Assembly (NCBI RefSeq): GCF_900106525.1
Contig: NZ_FNOG01000001.1
Span: 917,556-981,555, forward strand
Length of the DNA: 64,000 nucleotides
Reading direction: 5' to 3'
From: Lysobacter enzymogenes
GTDB taxonomy: Bacteria > Pseudomonadota > Gammaproteobacteria > Xanthomonadales > Xanthomonadaceae
Each line of letters opens with the position of its first letter. The stretch's first letter is position 1. Below, piece after piece: positions 50,431 to 60,365 of the stretch. A program made the translations under genes and the position numbers. Under the pieces are notes generated by a model. The model had not been told where the DNA came from and did not search any database. It saw nothing but the letters and a program-made list of their open reading frames with translations.

Positions 50431-52158
50431 TCAGACGCGCGCCGGCCCCTGCAGCGGCGTCGGCGCCTCGCCCTTGCGCTGGCGCCGGGCCATCGCCAGG
50501 GTCATCGCGGCGAAGTCGACGGCGAAGCCGTCCATGTCGAACACGCCGCTGTCCGCGCGCCGCGCCGCCAGCTGCGCGCGCAACGCCGCCAGCGCGGCCG
50601 GGTCGTTGCCCAGCGCGATCGCGCGGGCGACGAAGGCGGCGTCGTCGGCGACGTTCATGTCGCCCAGGCCGAGGTGGTGGTTGAGGCTGCCGGCTACGCG
50701 CGCGGCGAAGGTCGCGCCGGGCGCGGTCAGCACCGGGCAGCCGGCCCACAGCGCGTCGGAGGCGGTGGTGTGGGCGTTGTAGGGATGGGTGTCGAGGAAC
50801 AGGTCGGCATGGCGCAGCCGCGCCAGGTAGTCGGCGTGCGGCTGCTTGCGCATGAACACCAGCCGCGCCGGATCGATGCCGTGGCCGGCCGCGGCGTCGC
50901 GCAGGCGCGCGTCGGCGTTGCCGGGCCCCGACAGCAGCCACAGCACGCTGCCGGGCACGCCGCGCAGCACCGCCAGCGCGCGCGCGAGGCTGCGCGGGTT
51001 GAGCTTGTAGCTGTTGTTGAAGCAGCAGAACACCACGCCCTGCGCGGGCAGGCCGCAGGCGGCGCGGTCCGGCGGTTCGGCGACGACGCGGGCGGTGTCG
51101 GAGGGCTGGAAGCAGCGCGGCAGCCAGGCCACGGTTTCGCTGAAGTGCTCGGCCATCGGCTCGGGCAGGACGAAGCGGTCGGCGAGCACGTAATGGATCC
51201 ACGGCGCGGCGCTGGTGCCCGGATAGGCCAGCCAGTTCACCTGCACCGGCGCGGGCCGCATCGCCAGCACTTCCGGGGTGCCGCCGCCGCCCCAGCCGCG
51301 CAGGTCGAACAAGACGTCGATGCCGGCGCCGCGGATGGTCTGGGCGATGCGCGCGTGCGGCTGCTGGGCGACATCGTGCAGTTGCTGCGCGGCCTCGCGC
51401 AGGCGCCGGCGGATCGTGCTGCCGTCGTCGCGGTTGAGCGCGAACAGATGCACCTCCAGCCCGCCGCGGCGCTTGAGCGCTTCGAACAAGGCCACCGTCA
51501 GCAGGCCGGTGGGGTGGTTGCCGAAGCCGTTGGAGAGGAAGCCGGCGCGCACCGGCGCCTGTGCGTCCTTGACCGGCGCCGGCGGCAACGTGGGCACGGC
51601 GCGGGCGATGGCGGACGCGCGCAGGCCGGCGCAGCGGCGCTGTTCGGCGGCGCTGGCGTCTTCGCTGAGGAAGGCGAACGGTTCCACCGAGGCCTGTGCG
51701 CGCGCGACCGCGTCGCGGACTTGGCGCGCGAGGCGGTCGAGATCGCGCCAATCGCACAGCTTGCGCCGCCACGCCAGCAGGTAGGCGGCCAGCTGCGGTT
51801 CCTGCGGCGCCAGCGCGTAGGCGTGGGCGTAGGCGGCCAGCGCGCCCTCGGCGTCGCCGACGTCTTCCAGCACATGGCCCAGCCACACCGCCATGCCCGG
51901 ATGCTGCGGCGCCGCGCGGGTCGCCGCGCGCAGGCTCTGTACGGCTTCGTCGCGGCGGCCCTGCATCCACTGCGCGCGGCCCAGCCGCGCCAGCGCTTCG
52001 GGATGGCCTGGGCGCAGTTCCAGCGCGCGCCGGGCGGCGAGTTCGCCCGAGGCGGCGTCGCCGGCGTCGAGCTCGTGTTCGGCCAGCATCACCCAGCCCA
52101 TCGCATCGCTGGGATTGGCGCGCAGGGACTGGCGCAGGGCGGCGCGCGGATCGGTCAT
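50431..52158 (-). CDS. TPR protein with O-GlcNAc transferase-type glycosyltransferase domain (GT41)
   Basis: The 575-residue protein starts with about five TPR units (about 15-150; GDAASGELAARRALELRPGH, GRRDEAVQSLRAATRAAPQH). The catalytic region has RAGFLSNGFGNHPTGLLTVAL, IDVLFDLRGWGGGGTPEVLA, APVQVNWLAYPGTSAAPWIHY, VVFCCFNNSYKLNPRSLA, WLLSGPGNADARLR and DTHPYNAHTTASDALWAGCPVLT. These are hallmarks of GT41, the OGT/SPINDLY family, known structurally from Xanthomonas. It should use a UDP- or GDP-sugar to modify cytosolic proteins; donor and targets are unknown. A GNAT acetyltransferase gene lies just upstream. Confidence 0.9.
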   Translation of the reverse strand: MTDPRAALRQSLRANPSDAMGWVMLAEHELDAGDAASGELAARRALELRPGHPEALARLGRAQWMQGRRDEAVQSLRAATRAAPQHPGMAVWLGHVLEDVGDAEGALAAYAHAYALAPQEPQLAAYLLAWRRKLCDWRDLDRLARQVRDAVARAQASVEPFAFLSEDASAAEQRRCAGLRASAIARAVPTLPPAPVKDAQAPVRAGFLSNGFGNHPTGLLTVALFEALKRRGGLEVHLFALNRDDGSTIRRRLREAAQQLHDVAQQPHARIAQTIRGAGIDVLFDLRGWGGGGTPEVLAMRPAPVQVNWLAYPGTSAAPWIHYVLADRFVLPEPMAEHFSETVAWLPRCFQPSDTARVVAEPPDRAACGLPAQGVVFCCFNNSYKLNPRSLARALAVLRGVPGSVLWLLSGPGNADARLRDAAAGHGIDPARLVFMRKQPHADYLARLRHADLFLDTHPYNAHTTASDALWAGCPVLTAPGATFAARVAGSLNHHLGLGDMNVADDAAFVARAIALGNDPAALAALRAQLAARRADSGVFDMDGFAVDFAAMTLAMARRQRKGEAPTPLQGPARV

Positions 52159-52177
52159 GGCGCGGGGCTCGCGGCGC

Positions 52178-52657
52178 TCAGGCTTGCGCCGGCGGCAGGC
52201 CGGCTTGCGCCAGCGATAAGTGATAGCGCTGGGTGCCGTCGAAGCGCTGCCAGCCGGCGGCGTCGTACAGCGCCTGGGCCTGGGCGTTGTCGTGGTTGGT
52301 TTCCAGCTCCAGGCGCGCGGCGCCATCAGTGCGGGCGAACTCGGCGGCGGCCTCGAGCAGGGCGCGGGCGACGCCGCGGCGGCGCGCGCCGGGCTCGACG
52401 AACAAGTCGTTGAGCACCCACACCCGCGCCGCGCGCACCGAAGAGAAGGTCGGATAGAGCTGGACGAAGCCCGCGGCCGCGGCATCGTCGAGCGCGGCCA
52501 GCAGCAGCACCGAATCGCCGCGCTGCAGGCGTTCGCCGATGAAGGCGCGCGAGACCGCGGCGTCGTCGCGCTGGGTATAGAAATGCCGGTAGCGGTCGAA
52601 CAACGGCGCGACCAGGTCGAGGTCGGCGGAACGGGCGCGGCGGATGGCGAGGCTCAT
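52178..52657 (-). CDS. GNAT family N-acetyltransferase
   Basis: The 159-residue protein follows the GNAT fold: IRRARSADLDLVAPLFDRYRHF, GFVQLYPTFSSVRAARVWVLNDLFV, and the acetyl-CoA loop EPGARRRGVARALLEAAAEFA (about 92-112). It ends LYDAAGWQRFDGTQRYHLSL. The substrate is unknown; the sequence is close to small-molecule or aminoglycoside-like acetyltransferases of the PA4866 type. It lies 19 bp upstream of the GT41 gene on the same strand, so the two are probably co-transcribed. Confidence 0.87.
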   Translation of the reverse strand: MSLAIRRARSADLDLVAPLFDRYRHFYTQRDDAAVSRAFIGERLQRGDSVLLLAALDDAAAAGFVQLYPTFSSVRAARVWVLNDLFVEPGARRRGVARALLEAAAEFARTDGAARLELETNHDNAQAQALYDAAGWQRFDGTQRYHLSLAQAGLPPAQA

Positions 52658-52988
52658 GCGGACGTCGGCGCAGCGGGGGAGGGCCGATTATGGCCGCAGG
52701 TCGGGGGCAGCGTCATGACCGGCGACGGCCGATCGCGGCGGGGTGCGCGCAGTCCCCCAGTTCGCGCCGAATGCAGGCGATCTACCTGTAGGAGCGGCGC
52801 GAGCCGCGACCGCGACAGCGCAACTACGCCGAAACTTGCGCCGCAGCTGCGTTGTCGCGGTCGCGGCTCGCGCCGCTCCTGCAGGGGGAAATCGCGGCAG
52901 TGTCGGACGGCGGGCGAGTCCGTGCGTGGAACCCCGCGTCGTAGTTGCGTTGGCGCGGGCAAACAGCGGCGGCGTCAGCCGGCAGATA
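52658..52988. other. 331-bp gap downstream of prfA
   Basis: Besides the family A palindrome at 52788-52884 I see no gene or clear terminator. Confidence 0.45.
52788..52884. repeat. palindromic intergenic repeat, family A copy
   Basis: The arms GTAGGAGCGGCGCGAGCCGC and GCGGCTCGCGCCGCTCCTGC flank about 55 bp. It lies downstream of prfA. Confidence 0.85.
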
Positions 52989-54071
52989 TCAGCCCGCGGA
53001 CAAACGCGCCAGTTCGTCGGCCTGGTGTTCGTGCACCAGACGCCCGATCAGGGCGTCGAGGTCGCCGGCGATCACGTTCGGCAGGTCGTACAGGGTCAGC
53101 CCTTCGACCCGGTGGTCGGTGATGCGGCCCTGCGGGAAGTTGTAGGTGCGGATGCGCTGGCTGCGGTCGCCGCTGCCGACCTGCAGGCGCCGGTCCTGCG
53201 CCTGCGCGGCGGCGGCCTTGGCCGCGGCGGCGTCGGCCAGCATCGCCTGCAGGCGCTTGAGCGCCTTGTCGCGGTTGGCGTGCTGGCTGCGCTCGGTCTG
53301 GTTTTCCACCACCACGCCGCTGGGGATATGGGTGATGCGGATCGCCGATTCGGTCTTGTTGACGTGCTGGCCGCCGGCGCCGGAGGAGCGGAAGGTGTCG
53401 ACCTTCAGGTCGGCCGGGTTGATCTCGATCGGCTCGCCTTCCGGCTCCACCGCGATGATCGCCACGGTCGCTGCCGAGGTGTGGATGCGGCCCTGCGATT
53501 CGGTCTCCGGCACGCGCTGCACGCGGTGGGTGCCGGATTCGAACTTGAGCCGCGAATACGCGCCGCGGCCTTCGACCCGGGCGATGATTTCCTTGAAGCC
53601 GCCGTGCTCGCCGGGATTGGACGATTCGATCTCGACCTTCCAGCCCTGCCGCTCGGCATAGCGCGAATACATGCGGAACAGGTCGCCGGCGAAGATCGCC
53701 GCCTCGTCGCCGCCGGTGCCGGCGCGCACTTCCAGGTACAGGTCGCCGTCGTCGCGCGGGTCTTTCGGGATCAGGTGCGCCATCAGCTCGACGTCGAGCC
53801 GCTGCAGGCGCTCGTGCGCGCTGGCGATCTCCTCGTCGGCCAGCTCGCGCAGCTCCGCATCGGCGCGCATCGCCTCGGCCGCGGCCAGGTCGGCCTTGGC
53901 CTGCGCCTCGGCGGCCAGCGCCAGCGCCACCGGTTCGAGCTGGGCGAACTCGCGCGAGCACTTGCGGAAACGCTCGTTGTCGCCGATCACGCCGGGATCG
54001 GCGAGCAGGCGTTCGAGTTCTTCGCGGCGTTCGGCCAGGGCTTCGAGTTTGCGGCGCAGGGTGGGGGTCAT
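52989..54071 (-). CDS. prfA: peptide chain release factor 1
   Basis: The 360-residue protein has the RF1 order: an N-terminal helical domain, the PxT-type stop-codon region ([25 protein letters not shown]), the catalytic GGQ in [19 protein letters not shown], and the C-terminal [21 protein letters not shown]. It reads UAA and UAG on the ribosome and releases the protein. [10 protein letters not shown] at 54071 is the normal start. It follows hemA by 63 bp, the usual hemA-prfA order in Gammaproteobacteria. Confidence 0.97.
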   Translation of the reverse strand: MTPTLRRKLEALAERREELERLLADPGVIGDNERFRKCSREFAQLEPVALALAAEAQAKADLAAAEAMRADAELRELADEEIASAHERLQRLDVELMAHLIPKDPRDDGDLYLEVRAGTGGDEAAIFAGDLFRMYSRYAERQGWKVEIESSNPGEHGGFKEIIARVEGRGAYSRLKFESGTHRVQRVPETESQGRIHTSAATVAIIAVEPEGEPIEINPADLKVDTFRSSGAGGQHVNKTESAIRITHIPSGVVVENQTERSQHANRDKALKRLQAMLADAAAAKAAAAQAQDRRLQVGSGDRSQRIRTYNFPQGRITDHRVEGLTLYDLPNVIAGDLDALIGRLVHEHQADELARLSAG

Positions 54072-54134
54072 TGAGTCGGCAGAGCGAATAGGAGAGGGCA
54101 AGCGCAGACGGCGAAAACGCGGCGGCTGGCCGCG

Positions 54135-55460
54135 CTAACGGTCTTGCAGCGATTCGGCGTCGGCCGCTTCGCTTCGCTCCGTTCCCGATTCGCGATTGCC
54201 CACTGCCGACCCGCCGCTGGCGGCGGGGAACAGCTTGTCCGCGGCCCGCGCCAGTTCCGGATTGCCGGTCAGCGCCGCTTCGCGCAGGGCGATCGTCGGC
54301 GCGTGCAGCAGGCGGTTGGTCAGGGTGTGGGCGAGGAAGTTGAGCACTTCGCCCGGATCCTGGCCGGCGGCGAGCTGGGCCTGGGCCTTGGCCAGCACTT
54401 CCTCGCGCGCGGCCTCGCCGTGGTCGCGCAGGCGCTTGATCGGCGCGGTGCGGGTACTCGCGGCCAGGGTCTCGACGAAGCGCGCCACCTGCAGCTCGAC
54501 GATGGCCTCGGCCTCGGTCGCGGCCTCGCGGCGGCTGCGGCGGTTGTCTTCGATGGCGCGTTCCAGATCGTCCACGGTGTACAGGAATACGTCCTTCAGC
54601 TCGGCCACGTCGGCGGCGATGTCGCGCGGCACGGCCAGGTCCAGCAGCAGCATCGGCCGGTGCTTGCGCGCGGCCAGCGCCGCGGCCACCTGCGGCTTGC
54701 GCAGGATCGGTTCGCGGCTGGCGGTGGCGCTGAGCACGATGTCGGCCTCGGCCAGGTGGCGGTCGATCTCGCTCAGCGGCAGCGCCACGCCGCCGTGGCG
54801 GGTGGCCAGGTCCTGGGCGTGGGCGAGGGTGCGGTTGGCGATCAGCAGACGCTTGGCTTTCGCCTGCACCAGATGGCGCGCGGCCAGTTCGACCGTCTCG
54901 CCGGCGCCGACCAGCAGCACGCTGGAGTCTTCCAGCCGGGCGAAGGATTCCTGCGCCAGCCGCACCGCGGCCGAGGCCACCGACACCGGATTGGCGCCGA
55001 TGCGGGTGTCGGTGCGCGCGCGCTTGGCGGTGGAGAAGGCCTGCTGGAACAGCCGGTCGAGCTGGCTGCCCAGGGTGCCGGCGCCGCGCGCGGCGGCCCA
55101 GGCGTCTTTCACCTGGCCCAGGATCTGCGGCTCGCCGAGCACCAGCGAATCCAGGCCGGTGGCGACCCGGAACAGGTGCCGCACCGCCTCGGCGTCGCGA
55201 TGGCGGTACAGATAACCGTGCAGGTCGCCGGCATCGTCGGGATGGGTGGCCAGCCACTCGGCCAGGGCGCGGCCGTCGTCGTCGGCCACCGCGTAGATCT
55301 CGGTGCGGTTGCAGGTCGACAGCAGCGCGACCTCGCGCACCGGCGCCAGCGCGCGCAGCGCGGCCAGCGCCGCCGGCACCGTATCGCCGGCGAACGCCAC
55401 CCGTTCGCGCAGGCTGACCGGCGCGGTCTGGTGGTTGAGGCCGAGGACGTACAGGCTCAT
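54135..55460 (-). CDS. hemA: glutamyl-tRNA reductase
   Basis: The 441-residue protein begins [21 protein letters not shown] and has [12 protein letters not shown], whose Cys50 is the catalytic thiol. [19 protein letters not shown], the NADPH-binding [19 protein letters not shown], and [12 protein letters not shown] follow. A long helical dimerisation domain ends it. The enzyme reduces glutamyl-tRNA to glutamate-1-semialdehyde, the first step of heme synthesis. It is divergent from the TPR protein gene and upstream of prfA. Confidence 0.97.
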   Translation of the reverse strand: MSLYVLGLNHQTAPVSLRERVAFAGDTVPAALAALRALAPVREVALLSTCNRTEIYAVADDDGRALAEWLATHPDDAGDLHGYLYRHRDAEAVRHLFRVATGLDSLVLGEPQILGQVKDAWAAARGAGTLGSQLDRLFQQAFSTAKRARTDTRIGANPVSVASAAVRLAQESFARLEDSSVLLVGAGETVELAARHLVQAKAKRLLIANRTLAHAQDLATRHGGVALPLSEIDRHLAEADIVLSATASREPILRKPQVAAALAARKHRPMLLLDLAVPRDIAADVAELKDVFLYTVDDLERAIEDNRRSRREAATEAEAIVELQVARFVETLAASTRTAPIKRLRDHGEAAREEVLAKAQAQLAAGQDPGEVLNFLAHTLTNRLLHAPTIALREAALTGNPELARAADKLFPAASGGSAVGNRESGTERSEAADAESLQDR

Positions 55461-55621
55461 GGAGGCGGGCGTCGCGCTACCCGATCGCCTGCGCGCGCAG
55501 CCGTCCCGCAGCGGCGGGGAAGTTCCATCGGATGGCGGCGGAGGCGGGACATCGGTTCAGGCGCTTGCGATAAGCTGCGGGCTGCTGAAGGCCGCCATTC
55601 TACCGGCCCACTGGTCCCCCC

Positions 55622-57454
55622 GTGTCTTCTTACGATTCGATTTTCTCGATCGGTCCAATAGACAGCCCCGAAGACAACACCCAGCGCGCCCGCCGCCCCG
55701 TCCGCGGCCGCCGCGCGCCCCTGGCCGCCGCGCTGCTGCTGATGGCCGGCGGCTGGAGCGCTCTGGCCGGCGCCACCGCCCCGGCGCCGGCCGCCGGTAC
55801 GGTCGCCGAGCCCAGCGCCGCCGCCCTCGCCGCGACCCGCGCCGCGATCCAGGCCGGCGCCGCCAAGGATCCCACCGGCGCCTCGCTGGAACCGCTGCTG
55901 GTCGGCGAATTCGCGCTGCAGTCGGGCAAGCTCAACGAGGCCTCCGCGGCTTATCTCAAGGCCGCGCGCGCCGCCAGCGACAAGGTGCTTGCCGAGCGCG
56001 CCACCAGCATCGCCTTGGTCGCGCGCGACGATGCCGCCGCGACCGAGTCGCTGGCGCTGTGGCGCAAGCTCGGCGGCCAGGGCCCGGTGTTCGCCGCGGC
56101 TGAGGCGACCTTGTCGCTGCGCCGCGGCGACGAACGCGCCGCGCTGCGGCAACTGGTCGCGCTGATGACCGCCGCGCCCGACACCGGCTGGCGCCAGGCG
56201 CTGGGCGTGCTCACCGCCGGCTCCAAGGATCCCAAGCAGACCGCGCGGATGGTCGAGAAACTGGTCGACGGCGGCCGCCTGCCGCCGCGCAACCTGATGG
56301 CCTGGGTCGCCTTCGGCGGCCTGTCGCAGCGGCTGGACCAGCCCAAGCTGACCGAACGCATCATCGATGAGGTGGTGCGGCGCTTCCCCGGCGAGCCGCG
56401 GGTCGGCCTGCTGCGCGTCACCCAGTTGCGCGACGACGGCAAGAGCGAAGAAGCCGCGCAACTGCTCGCCAGCCTGGTGCCGCTGGCCGACAGCGACAAC
56501 GGCCTGCGCGCGCTGATCGCCGAGCAGTACGAAGGCCTCAACGATTTCCAGAAGGTCGCCGAAGTGCTCGCGCGCGGCCCGCAGGACGACCAGACCTACG
56601 CCTTGCGCGCCTCGTTCCTGGCCCGCGCCGACGACAAGCCGACCCTGACCGCGCTCTACGACGAACTGCGCGCCAGCGCGGCCAAGCCCGATCCGGCCCG
56701 GCGCCTGCTGCTGGGCCAGCTGGCCGAGTATCTGGAGCGCTTCGACGAGGCGCTGAACTGGTACCAGGGCGTGCCCGGCGGCCCGCAGCGCGAGATCGCG
56801 CGGCTGCGCGCGGCCAACGTGTTGCACAAGCTCAAGCGCGCCGACGAAGCCTTCGCCGCGTTGCGCGCGATCCAGTCCGACGCCTCGGCCGAGGACGACA
56901 CCCGCCGCGACGCCTACATCCTGGAAGCGAACCTGCGCGCCGAAGACAAGAGCGTCGCCGGCGAGAACGAGGCCTTCGCCCGCGGCTTGGCCGCGTTCCC
57001 GGACGAGCCGGAAATCCTCTACGCGCGCGCCCTGAGCTGGGAGCGCCGGGACGACATCGCCCGCGCCGAAGCGGATTTCCGCCGCATCCTGGTGGCCGAG
57101 CCCGACAGCGTGGCCGCGCTCAACGCGCTCGGCTACACCCTGGCCGACCGCACCACGCGCTATCAGGAAGCGCTGGAGCTGATCGAGCGCGCGCGCACCG
57201 CCGAGCCGGACAACGGCGCCATCGTCGACAGCTACGGCTGGGTGCTCTACCGCCTGGGCCGGGTCAAGGAGGCCGAGGTCGAACTGCGCCGCGCCATGAC
57301 CATGCTCAAGGACGCCGAAATCGCCGCGCACCTGGGCGAGCTGCTGTGGGAGACCGGCCGCCGCGACGAGGCGCGCAAGTATTTCGAGCAGGGCCGCAAG
57401 ATCGATGCCGAGAACCGCTCGCTGCTGCGGGCGCTGAAGAAGTACGGGCTGTGA
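55622..57454 (+). CDS. TPR-repeat protein upstream of lolB, probably exported
   Basis: The 610-residue protein starts at GTG. After a basic lead (RRPVRGRRAP) a hydrophobic segment, LAAALLLMAGGWSALAGATA (about 33-52), may be an export signal or anchor. The rest is TPR-like helices: FALQSGKLNEASAAYLKAAR, EALNWYQGVPGG, NALGYTLADRTTRYQEALELI and SYGWVLYRLGRVKEAEVELRR. It resembles the Xanthomonadaceae TPR protein that always precedes lolB. Role unknown; a link to envelope assembly is inferred from position. Its stop overlaps the lolB GTG start by three bases. Confidence 0.88.
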   Translation: MSSYDSIFSIGPIDSPEDNTQRARRPVRGRRAPLAAALLLMAGGWSALAGATAPAPAAGTVAEPSAAALAATRAAIQAGAAKDPTGASLEPLLVGEFALQSGKLNEASAAYLKAARAASDKVLAERATSIALVARDDAAATESLALWRKLGGQGPVFAAAEATLSLRRGDERAALRQLVALMTAAPDTGWRQALGVLTAGSKDPKQTARMVEKLVDGGRLPPRNLMAWVAFGGLSQRLDQPKLTERIIDEVVRRFPGEPRVGLLRVTQLRDDGKSEEAAQLLASLVPLADSDNGLRALIAEQYEGLNDFQKVAEVLARGPQDDQTYALRASFLARADDKPTLTALYDELRASAAKPDPARRLLLGQLAEYLERFDEALNWYQGVPGGPQREIARLRAANVLHKLKRADEAFAALRAIQSDASAEDDTRRDAYILEANLRAEDKSVAGENEAFARGLAAFPDEPEILYARALSWERRDDIARAEADFRRILVAEPDSVAALNALGYTLADRTTRYQEALELIERARTAEPDNGAIVDSYGWVLYRLGRVKEAEVELRRAMTMLKDAEIAAHLGELLWETGRRDEARKYFEQGRKIDAENRSLLRALKKYGL

Positions 57455-58131
57455 GCGCGGCGGACCTCGGTCGAGCCGCTGCCGGCGCGAGGCTGGCTGC
57501 GCCCGCCCGCATCGGCGCGGCGCTGTTGCTGGGCGCGCTGTTGACGGCGTGCGCCGGCGCCGGCGTGCGTCCCGGCGCGCCGGCGGGGCAGGTCGTGCCG
57601 GCCGCCGATGCCGCCGAACGCGAAGCCGCGCGCGCCGCGCGCGTGCGCGCCACCGCCGATTGGTCGCTGACCGGCCGCATCGCCGTATCCACCGCCGGCA
57701 AGGGCGGTAGCGGCCGGATCGAATGGAACCAGCGCGGCGGCGCCTACGAAGTCGCGCTGAGCGCGCCGGTCACCCGCCAGAGCTGGCGCCTGAGCGGCGG
57801 CCCCGACGGCGCCCGCCTGGACGGCCTGGACGGCGGCCCGCGCGAGGGCGCGGACGCCGCCGAAGTGCTGTTCCAGGCCACCGGCTGGGACATCCCGGTG
57901 GCTGCGCTCGGTCAGTGGCTGCGCGGCCTGCCGGCCGGCGACGGCGCCGACGCGCGCATCGTCCCCGGCGCCGACGGGCGCCCGCAGTCCATCGCCCAGG
58001 GCGGCTGGACCATCGCCTACGAATGGCCCGCCAGCGGCGACCTGCCCGCGCGCCTGGACGCGCGCCGCGATTCGGCGCGGGTGCGGCTGATCGTGGATCA
58101 GTGGCAGGGCGGGGCGGCCGCGGCTCCCTGA
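57451..58131 (+). CDS. lolB: outer-membrane lipoprotein LolB
   Basis: The 226-residue protein starts at GTG 57451, overlapping the TPR gene stop. It has a lipoprotein signal with [10 protein letters not shown] (lipid-bearing Cys34). The LolB body reads [36 protein letters not shown] in part, then [11 protein letters not shown] and [12 protein letters not shown], the beta-barrel half typical of LolB. It takes lipoproteins from LolA and inserts them in the outer membrane. Gene order lolB-ispE-prs is conserved in Gammaproteobacteria. Confidence 0.93.
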   Translation: MSAADLGRAAAGARLAAPARIGAALLLGALLTACAGAGVRPGAPAGQVVPAADAAEREAARAARVRATADWSLTGRIAVSTAGKGGSGRIEWNQRGGAYEVALSAPVTRQSWRLSGGPDGARLDGLDGGPREGADAAEVLFQATGWDIPVAALGQWLRGLPAGDGADARIVPGADGRPQSIAQGGWTIAYEWPASGDLPARLDARRDSARVRLIVDQWQGGAAAAP

Positions 58132-58162
58132 ATCGCAACCCAGAACGTTCCCGGCGCTTCCG

Positions 58163-59065
58163 ATGTCCTTCGATTCCACCGATTCGGCCCACGATTCCAT
58201 CGGCGACCCCGCCTGGTCGGCCTGGCCCGCCCCGGCCAAGCTGAATCTGTTCCTGCGCATCGTCGGCCGCCGCGCCGACGGCTACCACCTGCTGCAGACC
58301 GTGTTCCGTCTGCTCGACTGGGGCGACACCATCCGCCTGCGGCCGCGCGCCGACGGCCGCATCGTCCGCCACGGCGGATCGGTGGCCGGCGTGGCCGAGG
58401 CCGACGATCTCACGGTGCGGGCCGCGCTGGCGCTGCAAAAGGCGTCGAATTGCAGTCAAGGTGCGGACATTGTCATCGAAAAGCGCATTCCGGCCGGCGG
58501 CGGCTTCGGCGGCGGCTCGTCCGATGCCGCGACCGTTCTGGTCGCCCTGGATGCGCTGTGGGGCACCGATCTGGGCGTGGACACCCTGGCCCGGCTGGGC
58601 CTGGGCCTGGGCGCCGATGTGCCGGTGTTCGTGCGCGGCGACAATGCCTGGGCCGAAGGCGTGGGCGAGCAACTGCGCCCGATCGACCTGCCGCCGGCCT
58701 GGTACGTGCTGGCCGACCCCGGCGTCCACGCCCCGACCGCGGCGCTTTTTCAATCCGCTGAATTGACGCGGGATGCCGCGCCCGCGACAATGTCGGACTT
58801 CGTTTCGGGTAGACCGCTCGGGAATGCGTTCGAGCCGGTGCTGCGCCAGCGCGAGGGGGCCGTCGAGGCCGCCTTCGCCGCTCTGGCGCGGATCGGATCG
58901 CCACGCCTGACCGGGTCCGGCAGCGGGTGTTTCGTCGAGTTCGCCACGCGCGAATCCGCCGAGGCCGCGCTGGCGGAACTGCCGCCGGGCCTGCGCGCCT
59001 GGACGGCGGCCGGGGCAGGGCGCTCGCCGCTGCATGCCGCGCTCGAAACCAACCGGCGCGGTTGA
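58163..59065 (+). CDS. ispE: 4-diphosphocytidyl-2-C-methyl-D-erythritol kinase
   Basis: The 300-residue GHMP kinase has the substrate motif [21 protein letters not shown] and the ATP loop [20 protein letters not shown]. It also has [21 protein letters not shown] with the catalytic Asp, and [12 protein letters not shown] near the end. It phosphorylates CDP-methylerythritol in the MEP route to isoprenoids. It begins 31 bp after lolB and is followed by tRNA-Gln and prs, the standard order. Confidence 0.96.
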   Translation: MSFDSTDSAHDSIGDPAWSAWPAPAKLNLFLRIVGRRADGYHLLQTVFRLLDWGDTIRLRPRADGRIVRHGGSVAGVAEADDLTVRAALALQKASNCSQGADIVIEKRIPAGGGFGGGSSDAATVLVALDALWGTDLGVDTLARLGLGLGADVPVFVRGDNAWAEGVGEQLRPIDLPPAWYVLADPGVHAPTAALFQSAELTRDAAPATMSDFVSGRPLGNAFEPVLRQREGAVEAAFAALARIGSPRLTGSGSGCFVEFATRESAEAALAELPPGLRAWTAAGAGRSPLHAALETNRRG

Positions 59066-59129
59066 GCCAGCGGCTCCTCCCGTCGCGCAGCAAATCAAGT
59101 GGTATCTCGCGTTCTATCCAGGTTTCCGC

Positions 59130-59206
59130 AGGGGCGTCGCCAAGTGGCCCAAGGCACCGGGTTTTGATCCCGGCATTCGTAGGTTCGAATCCTACCGCCC
59201 CTGCCA
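59130..59206 (+). tRNA. tRNA-Gln (anticodon TTG)
   Basis: The acceptor arms AGGGGCG and CGCCCCT pair. The anticodon loop is TTTTGAT with anticodon TTG. The T arm TAGGTTCGAATCCTA and an encoded 3' CCA are present. It lies between ispE and prs, as in many Gammaproteobacteria. Confidence 0.96.
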
Positions 59207-59222
59207 CAACGAGGGATTGGAG

Positions 59223-59289
59223 ATTTGGGATTCGCGATTCGTAAAAGGCAGTACATCGCAGCCGCCGCTACGAATCGCGAATCCCAAAT
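59223..59289. repeat. long inverted repeat between tRNA-Gln and prs
   Basis: The arms ATTTGGGATTCGCGATTCGTA (59223-59243) and their exact complement (59269-59289) flank a 25-bp loop. No T run follows. It is a strong RNA hairpin, possibly limiting readthrough or marking tRNA 3' processing. The prs frame is open through it, so annotations may start prs too early. Confidence 0.85.
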
Positions 59290-59311
59290 CCCGAATCCCG
59301 GTCCCAAGACA

Positions 59312-60271
59312 GTGCAAAACGATCGCAACCTGCTGGTTTTCAGCGGCAACGCCAACCGTCCGCTGGCCGAGGCCGTGTGCAAGGAGCTGGGCATCCGGCT
59401 CGGCAAGGCCCTCGTCGGCCGCTTCTCCGACGGGGAAGTGCAGGTCGAGATCGAAGAGAACGTGCGCCGCCAGGAGGTGTTCGTCATTCAGCCGACGAAC
59501 GCGCCGACGGCCGAGAACTTCATGGAACTGCTGGTCCTGATCGACGCGCTCAAGCGCGCATCGGTGGCCAACGTGACCGCGGTGGTGCCGTACTTCGGCT
59601 ACGCCCGCCAGGACCGCCGCCCGCGCTCCTCGCGCGTGCCGATCACCGCCAAGGTCGCGGCCAAGATGTTCGGCGCGGTCGGCGCCGACCGGGTGCTCAC
59701 GGTCGATCTGCATGCGGATCAGATCCAGGGCTTCTTCGACATCCCGGTCGACAACGTCTACGCCTCGCCGCTGCTGCTCGCCGACATCTGGCGCGCGCAC
59801 GGCACCGACAACCTGATCGTGGTGTCCCCGGACGTCGGCGGCGTGGTGCGCGCGCGAGCGATCGCCAAGCGCCTGGACGACGCGGACCTGGCGATCATCG
59901 ACAAGCGCCGCCCGCGCGCCAACGTCGCCACGGTGATGAACATCATCGGCGACGTGTCGGGCAAGACCTGCGTGCTGGTCGACGACATCGTCGACACCGC
60001 CGGCACCCTGTGCGCCGCCGCGGCGGCGCTCAAGGCGCAGGGCGCGCAGAAGGTCGTGGCCTATTGCACCCACCCGGTGCTGTCGGGCGCGGCCATCGAC
60101 AACGTGACCCGTTCGCAGCTCGACGAGCTGGTGGTGACCGACACCATCCCGCTCACCGCTGCGGCCCGGGCCACCGGCCGCATCCGCCAGCTCAGCGTGG
60201 CGGAACTGCTGGCCGAGACGATCCGCCGCATCGCCTTCGGCGAATCGGTGAGCTCGCTCTACGTCGATTGA
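59312..60271 (+). CDS. prs: ribose-phosphate pyrophosphokinase
   Basis: The 319-residue enzyme begins at GTG 59312 (reading [19 protein letters not shown]). It has [41 protein letters not shown] with the ATP-binding flexible loop, [32 protein letters not shown] and the PRPP loop [14 protein letters not shown]. It makes PRPP from ribose-5-phosphate and ATP for nucleotide, His and Trp synthesis. 319 residues is close to the family's normal length. A longer in-frame start at 59225 would translate the inverted repeat and is unlikely. Confidence 0.96.
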   Translation: MQNDRNLLVFSGNANRPLAEAVCKELGIRLGKALVGRFSDGEVQVEIEENVRRQEVFVIQPTNAPTAENFMELLVLIDALKRASVANVTAVVPYFGYARQDRRPRSSRVPITAKVAAKMFGAVGADRVLTVDLHADQIQGFFDIPVDNVYASPLLLADIWRAHGTDNLIVVSPDVGGVVRARAIAKRLDDADLAIIDKRRPRANVATVMNIIGDVSGKTCVLVDDIVDTAGTLCAAAAALKAQGAQKVVAYCTHPVLSGAAIDNVTRSQLDELVVTDTIPLTAAARATGRIRQLSVAELLAETIRRIAFGESVSSLYVD

Positions 60272-60365
60272 TCGAAAGAATTCGTTTCAAGGCTCATCTG
60301 GTCGCGGATGAGCTTCCCCACCGCCGCGAGGCGGTTCCAACGCTGTAACCATCGAGTACACGCAA

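Noticed and set aside
59225..59311. Extended N-terminus of Prs
   Set aside because: It translates a perfect inverted repeat; the family begins at the GTG 59312.
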